Counted from the stretch's first letter, positions 27,318-36,777 are shown. The stretch: 64,000 nucleotides of DNA from Chryseobacterium lactis (GCF_003815875.1 NZ_CP033924.1:4278001-4342000), one strand, 5' to 3'. Notes: generated by a model not told the origin, from the sequence alone. Numbers and translations: made by a program.

Positions 27318-28436
27318 ATGCATCAATTTACTATTGGAATCGAAGAAGAATATCAAATCATTGATGTTGAAAGCAGAGATCTTGTTTCTCATGTTTCAAA
27401 GATCATTGAAGGCGGAAAGGCTGTTTTAAGTGAAAACCTAAAGCACGAAATGCACGAATCTATGATTGAAATGGAAACGGGTATCTGTCAGAATATTCAG
27501 GAGGCAAAAGCAGAATTAACCAACTTGAGGCGTCACCTGATCAATATTGCTCATGAGCAGGGATTACGGGTTTCCGGAGGCGGCACACATCCTTTCTCCC
27601 ACTGGTCAGATAATAACATTACCCAAGGAGAAAGATACGTCAAAATTGTAGACGACATGGGAGATGTTGCTCGTGAAAATCTTATTTTCGGGCTTCATGT
27701 ACACATTGGAATCCCCAACCGTGAAGAAGGGGTAAGAATCCAGAATGTCATGCGTTATTTTTTACCACATGTCTACGCTCTTTCTACCAATTCCCCGTTT
27801 TGGATCGGAAGATATACAGGATTTAAATCCTACCGACAGGAAGTTTTTGTGAAATTTCCCAGAACCGGTATTCCGAGCTATTTTAATTCTCTGGCAGAAT
27901 TTGACAGCTATGTTGATCTTCTGGTAAAAACCGGAACCATCGACAATGCCAAAAAAATCTGGTGGGATCTGCGGGTACACCCCTTCTATCCTACGATTGA
28001 ATTCAGAATCTGTGATATGCCGTTAAGAATTGATGAAACCGTTTGTCTGGCTGCTATCATGCAAAGTCTCGTAGCAAAAATCTATAAACTGCACCAGCAA
28101 AATTTAAGCTTCAGAAGCTACAGAAGGCTGTTGTTAAATGAAAATAAATGGCGTGCTTCCAAAAGCGGTATTGAAGCTCATCTTATTGATTTTGGGAAGG
28201 AAGAATCAGTGCCATATCCTCATTTACTGAAAGAACTTTTAGAATTTATCGACGACGTAGTAGACGATCTGGGATGCAGAGAAGAAGTAGAATATGCCTG
28301 GAAAATACTGGAAAACGGAACCGGTGCAGACCGACAACTTCAGATCTTCAAGGAAACAGGCGATCTTACCAAAGTCGTGGATTATATGATCTCTGAAACA
28401 GAATATGGTATCACTCATGGAGAAACCGCTTCATAA
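27318..28436 (+). CDS. YbdK/GCS2-like carboxylate-amine ligase
   Basis: 372 residues from the ATG at 27318; an earlier in-frame ATG at 27252 lies inside the preceding gene and is not favoured. The family signature FTIGIEEEYQI is at the very N-terminus, with the metal-binding Glu cluster 9-11. GGGTHPFSHW and a HVHIGIPNREE motif follow, then PTIEFRICDMPLR. This is the COG2170 (GCS2) group, related to gamma-glutamylcysteine synthetase and the plant-type enzyme, with an ATP-dependent amide-bond activity. It fits between the ATP-grasp and amidotransferase genes of the same strand. Confidence 0.92.
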   Translation: MHQFTIGIEEEYQIIDVESRDLVSHVSKIIEGGKAVLSENLKHEMHESMIEMETGICQNIQEAKAELTNLRRHLINIAHEQGLRVSGGGTHPFSHWSDNNITQGERYVKIVDDMGDVARENLIFGLHVHIGIPNREEGVRIQNVMRYFLPHVYALSTNSPFWIGRYTGFKSYRQEVFVKFPRTGIPSYFNSLAEFDSYVDLLVKTGTIDNAKKIWWDLRVHPFYPTIEFRICDMPLRIDETVCLAAIMQSLVAKIYKLHQQNLSFRSYRRLLLNENKWRASKSGIEAHLIDFGKEESVPYPHLLKELLEFIDDVVDDLGCREEVEYAWKILENGTGADRQLQIFKETGDLTKVVDYMISETEYGITHGETAS

Positions 28437-28469
28437 TATTTTTGGTAACTTTACAAAAAATATGATGTA

Positions 28470-29303
28470 ATGAAAGATATTCGAATTGCTCTGCTGGACA
28501 TGAACAACAACCATGTTAATCAAGGCTTTAGAAATATTAAAGAAATTTCTGAAACATTTCAGCAGAATTCTGAAGAAAATGTAGTGATCCAAACATTTGA
28601 TGTGAGGTTTAAAGATGAAATGCCGGAAATCGGAGATTTTGATATATTTATTTCTTCAGGTGGCCCGGGAGATCCGCACAGAGAAGGTCTTGCGTGGGAA
28701 GATCGGTTTGCTGATTTTTTAGATACCATTTTCGAACACAATAAAAATCATGAAGATAAAAAATACCTCTTCCTGATTTGCCACTCTTTCCAACTGGCAA
28801 GTATCCACTGGAAATTAGGGAATATCTGCAAGAGAAAATCTTATTCTTTTGGAGTGATGCCCGTTCATAAAACGGAAGAAGGCAAGAATGAATTTTTGTT
28901 TAAAAACCTTCAGGATCCTTTTTATGCCGTAGATTCCAGAGCATATCAATTTATTGAGCCTGATCTGGATCGTTTTGAAAAGCTTGGAATGAAGATGATG
29001 GCTATTGAGAAATTCCGTCCTCATATCAACCTGGAAAGAGCGGTAATGGCTGTTCGTTTTTCTGATGAAATATTTGGAACTCAGTTCCACCCGGAGGCCA
29101 GTCCTCAGGCACTTATTGAGAATCTGAAAGATGATAAAAACAAAGAAGCGATGATCGAGAATTTCGGAATGGAAAAGTATCTTGAAACAATGGACAGGAT
29201 AGATGACGAAGATAAAATCATTCTGACCAGACACCAGATTCTTCCACGATTTCTTCAGTTAGCAAAGGAAAACATTTTAAAAGAAGCTGAATCTTTGGCT
29301 TAA
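28470..29303 (+). CDS. Class I glutamine amidotransferase-like protein
   Basis: 277 residues, one GATase1 domain plus a C-terminal tail. The oxyanion/strand motif ISSGGPGDP is present, the nucleophile is Cys104 in LICHSFQLA, and the catalytic His and Glu lie in GTQFHPEASPQ. It could supply ammonia from glutamine or hydrolyse gamma-glutamyl bonds as GGH-like or PuuD-like relatives do. It starts 33 bp after the GCS2 gene, which supports a shared pathway of glutamyl peptide handling (inference). Confidence 0.88.
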   Translation: MKDIRIALLDMNNNHVNQGFRNIKEISETFQQNSEENVVIQTFDVRFKDEMPEIGDFDIFISSGGPGDPHREGLAWEDRFADFLDTIFEHNKNHEDKKYLFLICHSFQLASIHWKLGNICKRKSYSFGVMPVHKTEEGKNEFLFKNLQDPFYAVDSRAYQFIEPDLDRFEKLGMKMMAIEKFRPHINLERAVMAVRFSDEIFGTQFHPEASPQALIENLKDDKNKEAMIENFGMEKYLETMDRIDDEDKIILTRHQILPRFLQLAKENILKEAESLA

Positions 29304-29534
29304 AAAATTAATTAATATCACCCGCAAAGGTCACAAAAGCATGTAACGCTTAAGTTCTTTTTTAGTTACTACTACCTATTTGAGAAGTACACTTAAGTTT
29401 TTTGAAAATCAAAAATTTACCATTATGTGAATTTTATACAATTCAAAAAAATTCTTTTGTAGCTTTTGCAACTCAATCTAAATTACAAATCGGGCCAATG
29501 CTCGATTTTTTTAACATCACAAAAGAAAAAAAAT

Positions 29535-30719
29535 ATGATTCCAAAATACAGAAAGCAATTTAATCAGGAGTTTTCACCAGAAAAATACCAGCAGCTCAAA
29601 GATATTTTAACGCAAAAAGGAGGTATAGAACCTGGCTTCAGAATTTCAGAAAGCCCAATATTTCTTACTAAAGATTTTGAAAATAAATTGCTTGATGCCA
29701 GTGAAAGTGTTATCAGCCAGATAAAAGCTATTCCGGCAGAAACTCTTCAGAAAGCCATTCCTGAAAACTGTAAAGTTCCTAATGATACTGATCAGCCACA
29801 CTTTTTTACCATAGATTTTGGAATCTGCAGAAGTGAAAATGGAGAAATTGAGCCTCAGTTGATAGAACTGCAGGCGTTTCCTTCTCTATATGCTTTTCAA
29901 AAAACGTTTGAAAATACGTTCTGTGAAGTCTATCCGTTTTTATCAGATATCCGGAATACAATGCCTCATGAAACTTTTAAAAGCTATTTGAAAGATTTGA
30001 TTGTAGGTGGTGAAAATCCTGAAAACGTAATTATTCTTGAAATCCTTCCGGAAAAACAGAAAACCGCCATTGATTTTGCTTTAACAGAACAATTATTAGG
30101 AATAAAAACCTTATGTCTGACAAAAGTAAAGAAGAAAGGCAAAAAACTGTATTATGAGAATAATGGTGAGCCGGTGGAAATTAAAAGAATCTACAATCGT
30201 GTGATATTTGATGAGTTGGATAAAACCCCTGATCTTGTTACCGAATTCGATTTCCGTGAAGAAGTTGATGTAAAATGGATTACCCATCCTAATTGGTTTT
30301 TTAAAATTTCCAAGTTCCTTCTCCCATTATTACAACATCAATTCGTTCCTAAAAGTTATTTCCTTCATGAATTTCCAGAAGATGAAAGTTTGGAAAACTT
30401 TGTATTAAAACCTTTATTTTCATTTGCCGGCAGCGGAGTGAATTTAAATCCAACAAAAGAAATTACGAACGCTATTGATGACAAAGAAAATTACATTTTG
30501 CAAAGAAAAGTAACCTATGAACCTGTTTTTGAAGATATCAACGGAGATTTTTCAAAAGCAGAGATCCGTTTGTTGTATATTTGGCGTGAAAATGATGAAC
30601 GCCCTATTCTATTGGAAAATTTGGGAAGAATGACCAAAGCAGCTATGATAAATGTAGATTTCAACAAGAAAGACGCCATTTGGATTGGAAGTTCCAATGC
30701 TTTTTTTGGCGAAGGATAA
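29535..30719 (+). CDS. Remote ATP-grasp-like protein, function unknown
   Basis: 394 residues from the ATG at 29535 (an earlier frame start at 29466 gives a non-homologous leader). The order of motifs is unusual. IDFGICRSENGEIEPQLIEL appears early; LEILPEKQKTAIDFALTEQLLGI in the middle looks like the pre-ATP-grasp fold. FVLKPLFSFAGSGVNL then resembles the ATP-binding Lys/Gly loop and YILQRKV its partner strand, while AEIRLLYIW and GRMTKAAMINVDF stand at the end. This suggests a circularly permuted or glutathionylspermidine-synthase-like ATP-grasp. It is preceded by a 231-bp spacer in which I see no gene. Confidence 0.62.
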   Translation: MIPKYRKQFNQEFSPEKYQQLKDILTQKGGIEPGFRISESPIFLTKDFENKLLDASESVISQIKAIPAETLQKAIPENCKVPNDTDQPHFFTIDFGICRSENGEIEPQLIELQAFPSLYAFQKTFENTFCEVYPFLSDIRNTMPHETFKSYLKDLIVGGENPENVIILEILPEKQKTAIDFALTEQLLGIKTLCLTKVKKKGKKLYYENNGEPVEIKRIYNRVIFDELDKTPDLVTEFDFREEVDVKWITHPNWFFKISKFLLPLLQHQFVPKSYFLHEFPEDESLENFVLKPLFSFAGSGVNLNPTKEITNAIDDKENYILQRKVTYEPVFEDINGDFSKAEIRLLYIWRENDERPILLENLGRMTKAAMINVDFNKKDAIWIGSSNAFFGEG

Positions 30720-30791
30720 CTTAAAATATTTAGAACAGTTGTTTTTTTCAGCTTTATCAAACCTAAAAAACTTTTAATAAAACTAATATAC

Positions 30792-31250
30792 ATGGAACAA
30801 AAATCAACTTTTGAAGAGTTTGAGATTAACAACAATTTTGCACGAAGGAGGAGTTTACTCCCTTTATGGATCAAGATTTTCACCTGGATTTTTTTCTTAG
30901 GAGGAATTGTCGGTGTTTTGATACTGGGATTTGGATTTTTCCTTGATAATACGGATCTGTCACTGTATGGTTTGCAAACTACACAACCTTATAGTGTAAC
31001 CGGCTTCATCATCACTTATCTTTTTATTTTCAAGGGTATTGTCGCGTATGGACTTTGGTTTGAACAAAAATGGGCACCTAAAGCGGCAATTGCCGATGCT
31101 GTTTTAGGGATCATCATCTGCGGAGTCGTTATGTTTATTTTACCTTTCGTAACGGATTCAACACATTTCACTATTAGATTTGAACTTGTTGCACTCATTC
31201 CCTATCTGACAAGAATGCAGAAAATTCAAAAAACCTGGGAAAACTTATAA
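30792..31250 (+). CDS. Small integral membrane protein, function unknown
   Basis: 152 residues with about four membrane segments (roughly 28-50, 68-90, 97-118 and 125-140) after a polar N-terminus. No enzyme motif is seen. It follows the permuted ATP-grasp gene by 72 bp and ends at a strong two-way terminator. It may be part of the cluster transcript, but nothing in the protein shows a function. Confidence 0.65.
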   Translation: MEQKSTFEEFEINNNFARRRSLLPLWIKIFTWIFFLGGIVGVLILGFGFFLDNTDLSLYGLQTTQPYSVTGFIITYLFIFKGIVAYGLWFEQKWAPKAAIADAVLGIIICGVVMFILPFVTDSTHFTIRFELVALIPYLTRMQKIQKTWENL

Positions 31251-31254
31251 AAAC

Positions 31255-31282
31255 AAAAACCTTCGAAATTTCGAAGGTTTTT
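31255..31282. terminator. Bidirectional terminator between the membrane protein and cphA genes
   Basis: A perfect 14-bp palindromic hairpin (AAAAACCTTCGAAA / TTTCGAAGGTTTTT) has a run of A on one side and T on the other. It lies 5 bp after one stop codon and 20 bp before the other, serving both convergent genes. Confidence 0.9.
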
Positions 31283-31301
31283 TATTTCTGAAAAATATTT
31301 C

Positions 31302-33932
31302 TTATAAATTTTTATCGTCTTCCAGAACTTCTCTGGCCTGATATTCCTGTACCAGATCAATTGCATTGGAGATTACATCGCTTAGAGCAGTAATAAAAGT
31401 TCCATCTTCAGCCATTCCCATGGCATGTTTCAAGGCTTCAATTTCTTTTGGAATGATCTCATAGCTTACATCTCTTCCTGAAGACTGCATGCCTTCAATA
31501 ATCAATCCATTGATCTCTTCTTCAGTTCTCCCGCGCAAATGCTTCTCATTTCTGATGATAATATGATCAAACATTCTTCCGGCAATTTTTCCACACTCTC
31601 TGATATCTCCGTCACGTCGGTCTCCAACTCCTGAAATGATGCCTATTTTCTTGGTGGATTCTACGTTTTTAAGATAATCTTCAATGGCTTCATAGCCTGA
31701 AGGATTGTGTGCAAAATCAATGAGAACTTTAAAGCTTTTAAATTTAAACACATTTAATCTTCCCGGAGTAAGCTGAGCACTTGGAATGAAAGTCCTTAAA
31801 GAATTGGAAATATCTTCAATTCCAAAACCATAAAGATAACTTGCCAAACTCGCAGCCAGCACATTTTCAATCATAAACCGGGCTTTACCTTCCATCGTAA
31901 TCGGAAAATCCTTCGCTTTTCCGATTCTGATTTTCCAGTCTCCTTTTTTAATGGTTACAAAACCTTCCTCATAAACACAGGTAATTTTCCCTTCCTTTGC
32001 AAATTTTACGATATGAGGATTATTCTCATCCATACTGAAAATCGCAATATTACTGTCGAGATCATTTACAATTTTCATTGAATATTTATTGTCGGCATTC
32101 AGTACGCTCCAACCGCTTTTCTTTACACTATCGAGTACTACCCGTTTTACTTTGGTAAGATCTCTCAGGTTGTGAATATCATTCATTCCTAAATGATCTT
32201 CCTCGATATTAGTAAGAACTCCGATATCACACTGGGAAAAGCCCAATCCGGAGCGCAGAATTCCTCCTCTGGCTGTTTCAAGAACCGCAAATTCAACGGT
32301 AGGGTCTTTCAATATAAATTCTGCTGATAATGGCCCGGTAGTATCTCCTTTAGACAGCATTGTATTTTGAATATAAATACCGTCGGAAGTGGTAAATCCT
32401 ACTCTGTAGCCATTACTTTTGACAATATGTGAAATCAATCTTGTTGTTGTTGTTTTCCCGTTGGTACCTGTGACCGCAATAATCGGGATGGTAAACGGTT
32501 TCCCTTGTGGATATAGCATATCTACTACGGGAGCAGCAACATTTCGTGGCAACCCTTCACTGGGGGCGAGATGCATTCTGAATCCGGGAGCAGCATTTAC
32601 TTCTATGATCGCACCACCACTCTCCTTTAAAGGCTGAGTTAAGTTTTCTGCCATAATATCAATACCGCAAACATCAAGTCCGATAATCTTGGAAATCCTT
32701 TCAGCCATAGTAATGTTTTCCGGATGCACCATATCTGTAACATCAATGGAAGTTCCCCCTGTCGAAAGATTAGCCGTAGACTTCAGATAGACGATTTCTC
32801 CTCTTTGAGGAATGGTTTCAAGGGTATAATGAAGTTTTTCGAGCAGCTCCTGCGTATCTTTATCTACTTCAATTTCAGTAAGAACATTTTCATGACCATA
32901 CCCTCGTCTCGGATCTTTATTTTCTCTTTCAATAAGCTGCTCAATATTCAATTCTCCGTCTCCTACAATGTGAGCGGGAACTCTTCTTGCGGCGGCGACC
33001 ATTTTATTATCTATCACCAGCACTCTGAAATCATATCCGGTAATGTATTTTTCAACAATTACTTTTCTGGAATATTTCTGAGCGTGTTCAAGACCTATTT
33101 TAGCAACTTCCCAATCGTTAACATTAATTGACGACCCTTTTCCATGATTTCCATCCAAAGGTTTCAAAACAACGGGATAGCCAATTTTTCTGATCACCGC
33201 CTGTAATCCTTCTTCATCAACGACAAGATCTCCGATCGGAACCGGTATCGCTGCATCATGAAGCATTTTCTTGGTCAGTTCCTTATTACATGCAATATCT
33301 ACTGCAATGGAACTTGTTTTTCCAGTAATGGTAGCCTGAAAACGTTGCTGGTTTACTCCATATCCAAGCTGTACCAATGAATTTGTGCCTAATCTGATCC
33401 ATGGAATTTTTCTGGAAACCGCTTCTTCTACAATACTTCCTGTAGATGGCCCCAGACGAACACGTTCTCTGATTTCTTTTAATTTATGAATACATGCATT
33501 TAAATCATACTCTTTACCTTCAATCAATACCTGTGCAATTTTCACGGCTTCTTCTGCCGCATAAATCCCGGCATTTTCTTCGATATAATTGAATACAACG
33601 TTATATACTCCCGGAGTTTTTGTTTCACGGGTTCTTCCAAACCCGACATCCATTCCGGCCAGTGTTTGAATTTCCAGTGCGATATGCTCAATGACATGTC
33701 CCATCCAGGTACCTGTTTCCACTCTATGGAAAAAGCCGCCTTCCACTCCTTCCGAGCATCGGTGTGTGATCAGCGACGGTATTAATTTTTCAATCCTTTC
33801 CCTGAATCCGTCGATTTTATTGGTAGGGTAATTTTCCATTTCTTCAAGGTCTAATCTCATCTGTATCAGTTTCTTTCTTCTGATACTCCAGATATTAGGA
33901 CCACGTAGTGCCTGAATCTTTTCGATTTTCAT
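31302..33932 (-). CDS. cphA: Cyanophycin synthetase
   Basis: 876 residues, the standard CphA length. The three-part architecture is intact. An N-terminal CphA domain (1-160) carries GVEGGFFHRVETGTWMGHVIEH. An ATP-grasp domain (about 200-475) shows YPVVLKPLDGNHGKGSS and IIEVNAAPGFRMH. A Mur ligase-like domain (from about 490) has the P-loop VTGTNGKTTTTRL and LIDFAHNPSGYEA. Known CphA enzymes polymerise Asp and Arg into multi-L-arginyl-poly-L-aspartate without ribosomes. The gene is divergent from cphB and convergent with the peptide-ligase cluster. Confidence 0.95.
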   Translation of the reverse strand: MKIEKIQALRGPNIWSIRRKKLIQMRLDLEEMENYPTNKIDGFRERIEKLIPSLITHRCSEGVEGGFFHRVETGTWMGHVIEHIALEIQTLAGMDVGFGRTRETKTPGVYNVVFNYIEENAGIYAAEEAVKIAQVLIEGKEYDLNACIHKLKEIRERVRLGPSTGSIVEEAVSRKIPWIRLGTNSLVQLGYGVNQQRFQATITGKTSSIAVDIACNKELTKKMLHDAAIPVPIGDLVVDEEGLQAVIRKIGYPVVLKPLDGNHGKGSSINVNDWEVAKIGLEHAQKYSRKVIVEKYITGYDFRVLVIDNKMVAAARRVPAHIVGDGELNIEQLIERENKDPRRGYGHENVLTEIEVDKDTQELLEKLHYTLETIPQRGEIVYLKSTANLSTGGTSIDVTDMVHPENITMAERISKIIGLDVCGIDIMAENLTQPLKESGGAIIEVNAAPGFRMHLAPSEGLPRNVAAPVVDMLYPQGKPFTIPIIAVTGTNGKTTTTRLISHIVKSNGYRVGFTTSDGIYIQNTMLSKGDTTGPLSAEFILKDPTVEFAVLETARGGILRSGLGFSQCDIGVLTNIEEDHLGMNDIHNLRDLTKVKRVVLDSVKKSGWSVLNADNKYSMKIVNDLDSNIAIFSMDENNPHIVKFAKEGKITCVYEEGFVTIKKGDWKIRIGKAKDFPITMEGKARFMIENVLAASLASYLYGFGIEDISNSLRTFIPSAQLTPGRLNVFKFKSFKVLIDFAHNPSGYEAIEDYLKNVESTKKIGIISGVGDRRDGDIRECGKIAGRMFDHIIIRNEKHLRGRTEEEINGLIIEGMQSSGRDVSYEIIPKEIEALKHAMGMAEDGTFITALSDVISNAIDLVQEYQAREVLEDDKNL

Positions 33933-34118
33933 AGTCTATTGGCAGTTTTACAGTTAACGATAACTCCTTTCATAGCCAAAGATAATGTAAAACCCTAAAC
34001 GAAACTATACCACATTTAAAGATTTATTAAAAAAAAATTAATTTTCATTAACAATCTTAAAACATTAAAAATCAACGAAAGATGGCACGAATTTCGCCAA
34101 AGAATGTTAATTATTTTT

Positions 34119-34126
34119 TAATTTTG
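34119..34126 (+). promoter_or_regulatory. Putative -7 box TAATTTTG for cphB
   Basis: The octamer matches TAnnTTTG and ends 4 bp before the ATG at 34131, implying a leaderless or very short leader. No clear TTG lies at the -33 distance. The cphA/cphB divergent gap (33933-34130) holds no other feature. Confidence 0.45.
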
Positions 34127-34130
34127 TACC

Positions 34131-35021
34131 ATGACGAAACCTGTTGGCAAATTAATAGTTATTGGAGGAGCTGTAAACAAAGGAAGTTTTGCAGAAACCG
34201 ATTACGATCAGAACATCGAAAAGAATCTTAATTTTTTTGAACGAGGAATCTTACGAAAGATCATCAATGAATCAAAAAACAAAGAAAATTCTATCATAGA
34301 AGTTGTAACTACGGCTTCTCAGATACCACAGATCGTAGGTACAGAATATAAAAAAGCTTTTGAATTTCTAGGGGCAAAAAATGTAAACATTCTTGACATT
34401 CACAATCGTGAAGAAGCCAATTCTGATGCCATGGTGGCTAGAGCCAATGCAGCAGATGTAGTGATGTTTACCGGTGGAGACCAATTGAGATTAACATCTA
34501 TTCTGGGTGGAACCAGATTTCATGATACAATTTTACTAAAATATCAGGAACAGGATTTTATCTATTCCGGAACTTCTGCGGGAGCCGCCGCTGCATCTGA
34601 AAATATGATTTATCAGGGAAGCAGCTCTGAAGCTTTGTTGAAAGGCGAAATCAAAACTACTCAAGGATTGGGTTTAATTGATAATGTTATCATTGATACC
34701 CACTTTGTACAGAGAGGTAGAATCGGGCGTCTTTTCCAGGCTGTGGTTAATAATCCTAGAACACTGGGAATTGGATTAGGTGAAGATACGGGGCTTTTCA
34801 TTCATAATGATGTCATGACCGCTGTTGGATCCGGACTGGTAATTCTTGTAGACGGAAGATTTATTAAAGATACCAACCTTACCAATATTAATCTTGGAGA
34901 ACCTATCTCTATTGATAATTTAACGGTACATGTAATGTCTATGAATGATCATTACGATCTTATCACAAAGACATTGACTATTGAAAATTCACAATTTAAT
35001 CCGATACCGCAGGATAAATAG
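34131..35021 (+). CDS. cphB: Cyanophycinase
   Basis: 296 residues, peptidase family S51. The N-terminal GKLIVIGGAVNKGSF strand, the conserved VVMFTGGDQLRLTSILGGT loop and the nucleophilic Ser in YSGTSAGAAAASENM are present, followed by IDTHFVQRGRIGRLFQAV, the typical cyanophycinase segment with the catalytic His, and GIGLGEDTGL. It cuts cyanophycin to beta-Asp-Arg dipeptides inside the cell. It is divergent from the synthetase, and the isoaspartyl peptidase that would finish the breakdown is 0.6 kb downstream. Confidence 0.94.
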   Translation: MTKPVGKLIVIGGAVNKGSFAETDYDQNIEKNLNFFERGILRKIINESKNKENSIIEVVTTASQIPQIVGTEYKKAFEFLGAKNVNILDIHNREEANSDAMVARANAADVVMFTGGDQLRLTSILGGTRFHDTILLKYQEQDFIYSGTSAGAAAASENMIYQGSSSEALLKGEIKTTQGLGLIDNVIIDTHFVQRGRIGRLFQAVVNNPRTLGIGLGEDTGLFIHNDVMTAVGSGLVILVDGRFIKDTNLTNINLGEPISIDNLTVHVMSMNDHYDLITKTLTIENSQFNPIPQDK

Positions 35022-35060
35022 TTCAAAACTAATTCTTATTTTAGTTGAAAATAAAACTAA

Positions 35061-35549
35061 ATGAAAGAAGAAAAAATTGAACAATTTATAGATCTTCTTC
35101 TGGAAGGTTATGAGGTGGAAAATAGGGAAGAAATCATTTCAAACTGTACTTTATGCTATGAAAACCCAGTTGAATATATTAAGAATAATGACGCTGAATG
35201 GGTAATTGAAAGTGATGAAGACGGTGCATTTGAATTTTCAGTTTCAAACGAACTTTTTAATTTTCTGATTCGGGGTGATAAAATAGATGAAGTACATGAA
35301 CTTATTGATGAAAGCCTCCATAACATCATTGGAGATTTTCCAATAGAAATAAGATATGCCGGTGATTATTTTAAATGGCTGCAACCTAAGCTCGATCAGG
35401 AAGATCCACCACTGGAAATTATTGAACTCGCCGATAGCTATTCTGATGAATTGCAGCTTATCATTATAGAAAAACATAATGTAGAAAGGATATCAAAACT
35501 TTGTCAGGAATTAAAGGTTCACTTTAGAAGAACTTCAATACCATTTTAA
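35061..35549 (+). CDS. Acidic protein of unknown function between cphB and the isoaspartyl peptidase
   Basis: 162 residues, strongly acidic, with the motif AEWVIESDEDGAFEFSV and a regular alternation of helices; no membrane segment or signal peptide. I do not recognise a family. It lies 39 bp after cphB and 51 bp before the isoaspartyl peptidase gene on the same strand, so it is probably in the same transcript. A role in polymer handling is only suggested by position. Confidence 0.7.
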   Translation: MKEEKIEQFIDLLLEGYEVENREEIISNCTLCYENPVEYIKNNDAEWVIESDEDGAFEFSVSNELFNFLIRGDKIDEVHELIDESLHNIIGDFPIEIRYAGDYFKWLQPKLDQEDPPLEIIELADSYSDELQLIIIEKHNVERISKLCQELKVHFRRTSIPF

Positions 35550-35600
35550 TAGTATTTTCGGACAAAATAATAATTAAAAAAATAAAACTAAACTTTATTT

Positions 35601-36443
35601 ATGAAGCTCATCATTCACGGTGGTTTTTTTTCAGAAAGCGATCAAAGCCATGAAGTAAAAACTGCAAAACAGAACTCTTTAAAAGAAATTGCTCAAAAAG
35701 CTTTTGAATATCTTCAGACTCATTCTGCTTTTGATACGGCTGCCTACGCTGTTTCTCTTCTTGAAGACAATCCGCTGTACAATGCCGGAATCGGCTCTCA
35801 GATCCAAAGTGATGGCGTTATTCGTATGAGTGCTGCCATTATGAATGGAGAAACTCAGAAATTAAGTGGAGTAATCAATATTCAGGACGTCAAGAACCCG
35901 GTTTTTGTTGCCAAAGATCTGATTGGGGAAGATGACAGGGTTTTAGGCGGAAGAGGAGCAAAACAATATGCGACAGAGCATGGTTTCGAAAACTTCTCTA
36001 CGGAAATTCCACAAAGAAGAAGTGAATATGAGGCTAAACTCAATAATGGAGGAAAAGGAACGGTAGGTTGTGTAGCGATTGATAAGGAAGGAAAACTGGC
36101 AGTTGCCACTTCTACAGGAGGAAAAGGTTTTGAGATTCCCGGAAGAATATCAGATTCTGCCACGGTGGCCGGAAACTATGCCAATGCCTTCTGTGCCGTA
36201 AGTTGCACAGGTGTGGGGGAAGATATTGTCAGCAATGCTACCGCAGCCAAAATTGTAACTAGGGTTACCGATGGTATGAGCCTTCAAAATGCATTTACCA
36301 AAACATTTGATGAGCTTAAGGTCATTGACGGATTTGCAGGTGCCATCGCTATTGATAAAGAAGGAAATGTATATCATCAGGACTCCTATCCCACTATGGT
36401 CTTCGCCAGTTTCGACGGGGAAAACTTTGATATCTTTTCTTAA
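35601..36443 (+). CDS. iaaA: Isoaspartyl peptidase/L-asparaginase (Ntn-hydrolase, IaaA-like)
   Basis: 280 residues, plant-type asparaginase family. NPLYNAGIGSQIQSDG is followed by the autocleavage and nucleophile Thr154 in GKGTVGCVA, then ATSTGGKGFEIPGRISDS and a final GAIAIDKEGN. These enzymes split themselves into alpha and beta chains and hydrolyse beta-aspartyl dipeptides. Beta-Asp-Arg released by CphB is a natural substrate, so the gene completes cyanophycin breakdown. It is the last enzyme gene of the region; a YtxH-like gene follows. Confidence 0.93.
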   Translation: MKLIIHGGFFSESDQSHEVKTAKQNSLKEIAQKAFEYLQTHSAFDTAAYAVSLLEDNPLYNAGIGSQIQSDGVIRMSAAIMNGETQKLSGVINIQDVKNPVFVAKDLIGEDDRVLGGRGAKQYATEHGFENFSTEIPQRRSEYEAKLNNGGKGTVGCVAIDKEGKLAVATSTGGKGFEIPGRISDSATVAGNYANAFCAVSCTGVGEDIVSNATAAKIVTRVTDGMSLQNAFTKTFDELKVIDGFAGAIAIDKEGNVYHQDSYPTMVFASFDGENFDIFS

Positions 36444-36540
36444 TTTTAACATTTTTTTATAATTATATTTATTTTTTTGGCACGTATTTTACATAACTAC
36501 TAATAACAAATTTTAATATTAATTCATAAAAATAGAAATC

Positions 36541-36777
36541 ATGGGAAACAAGACAAAAGGTTTATTAGCTTTATTAGGTTTAGGTGCTTTAGCATACTGG
36601 AAATATAAAAATTCGTCTCCTGAAGACCAACAAGCTGTAAAAGACAAAATCAATACAGCAAAAGACAACCTTAACAAATGGGGAAGTGATCTAAAAAGTA
36701 AAGCCAATGATGTTGCTTCTCAGGTACAGAATAAAGTTGATGAAGCTAAAACAAAGGCTGAAGATACTTTAAGCTAA
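36541..36777 (+). CDS. Small YtxH-like protein
   Basis: 78 residues. A short hydrophobic stretch (about 8-20) is followed by a Lys/Asp/Ala-rich helix with repeats such as VKDKINTAKDN and VQNKVDEAKTKAED, the pattern of YtxH and stress-related coiled proteins. A short ATG-proximal A-rich leader is typical of strongly expressed genes in this phylum. The function is not known; envelope or general stress is a reasonable guess. Confidence 0.75.
   Translation: MGNKTKGLLALLGLGALAYWKYKNSSPEDQQAVKDKINTAKDNLNKWGSDLKSKANDVASQVQNKVDEAKTKAEDTLS

Noticed and set aside
29466..29534. Extended N-terminus of the remote ATP-grasp-like protein
   Set aside because: The extra 23 residues are encoded by spacer-like sequence and the ATG at 29535 is in a good A-rich context.
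29304..29534. Small RNA or tRNA in the spacer
   Set aside because: No cloverleaf or conserved RNA motif is seen; only A/T-rich sequence and a CGCAAAGG-like fragment.
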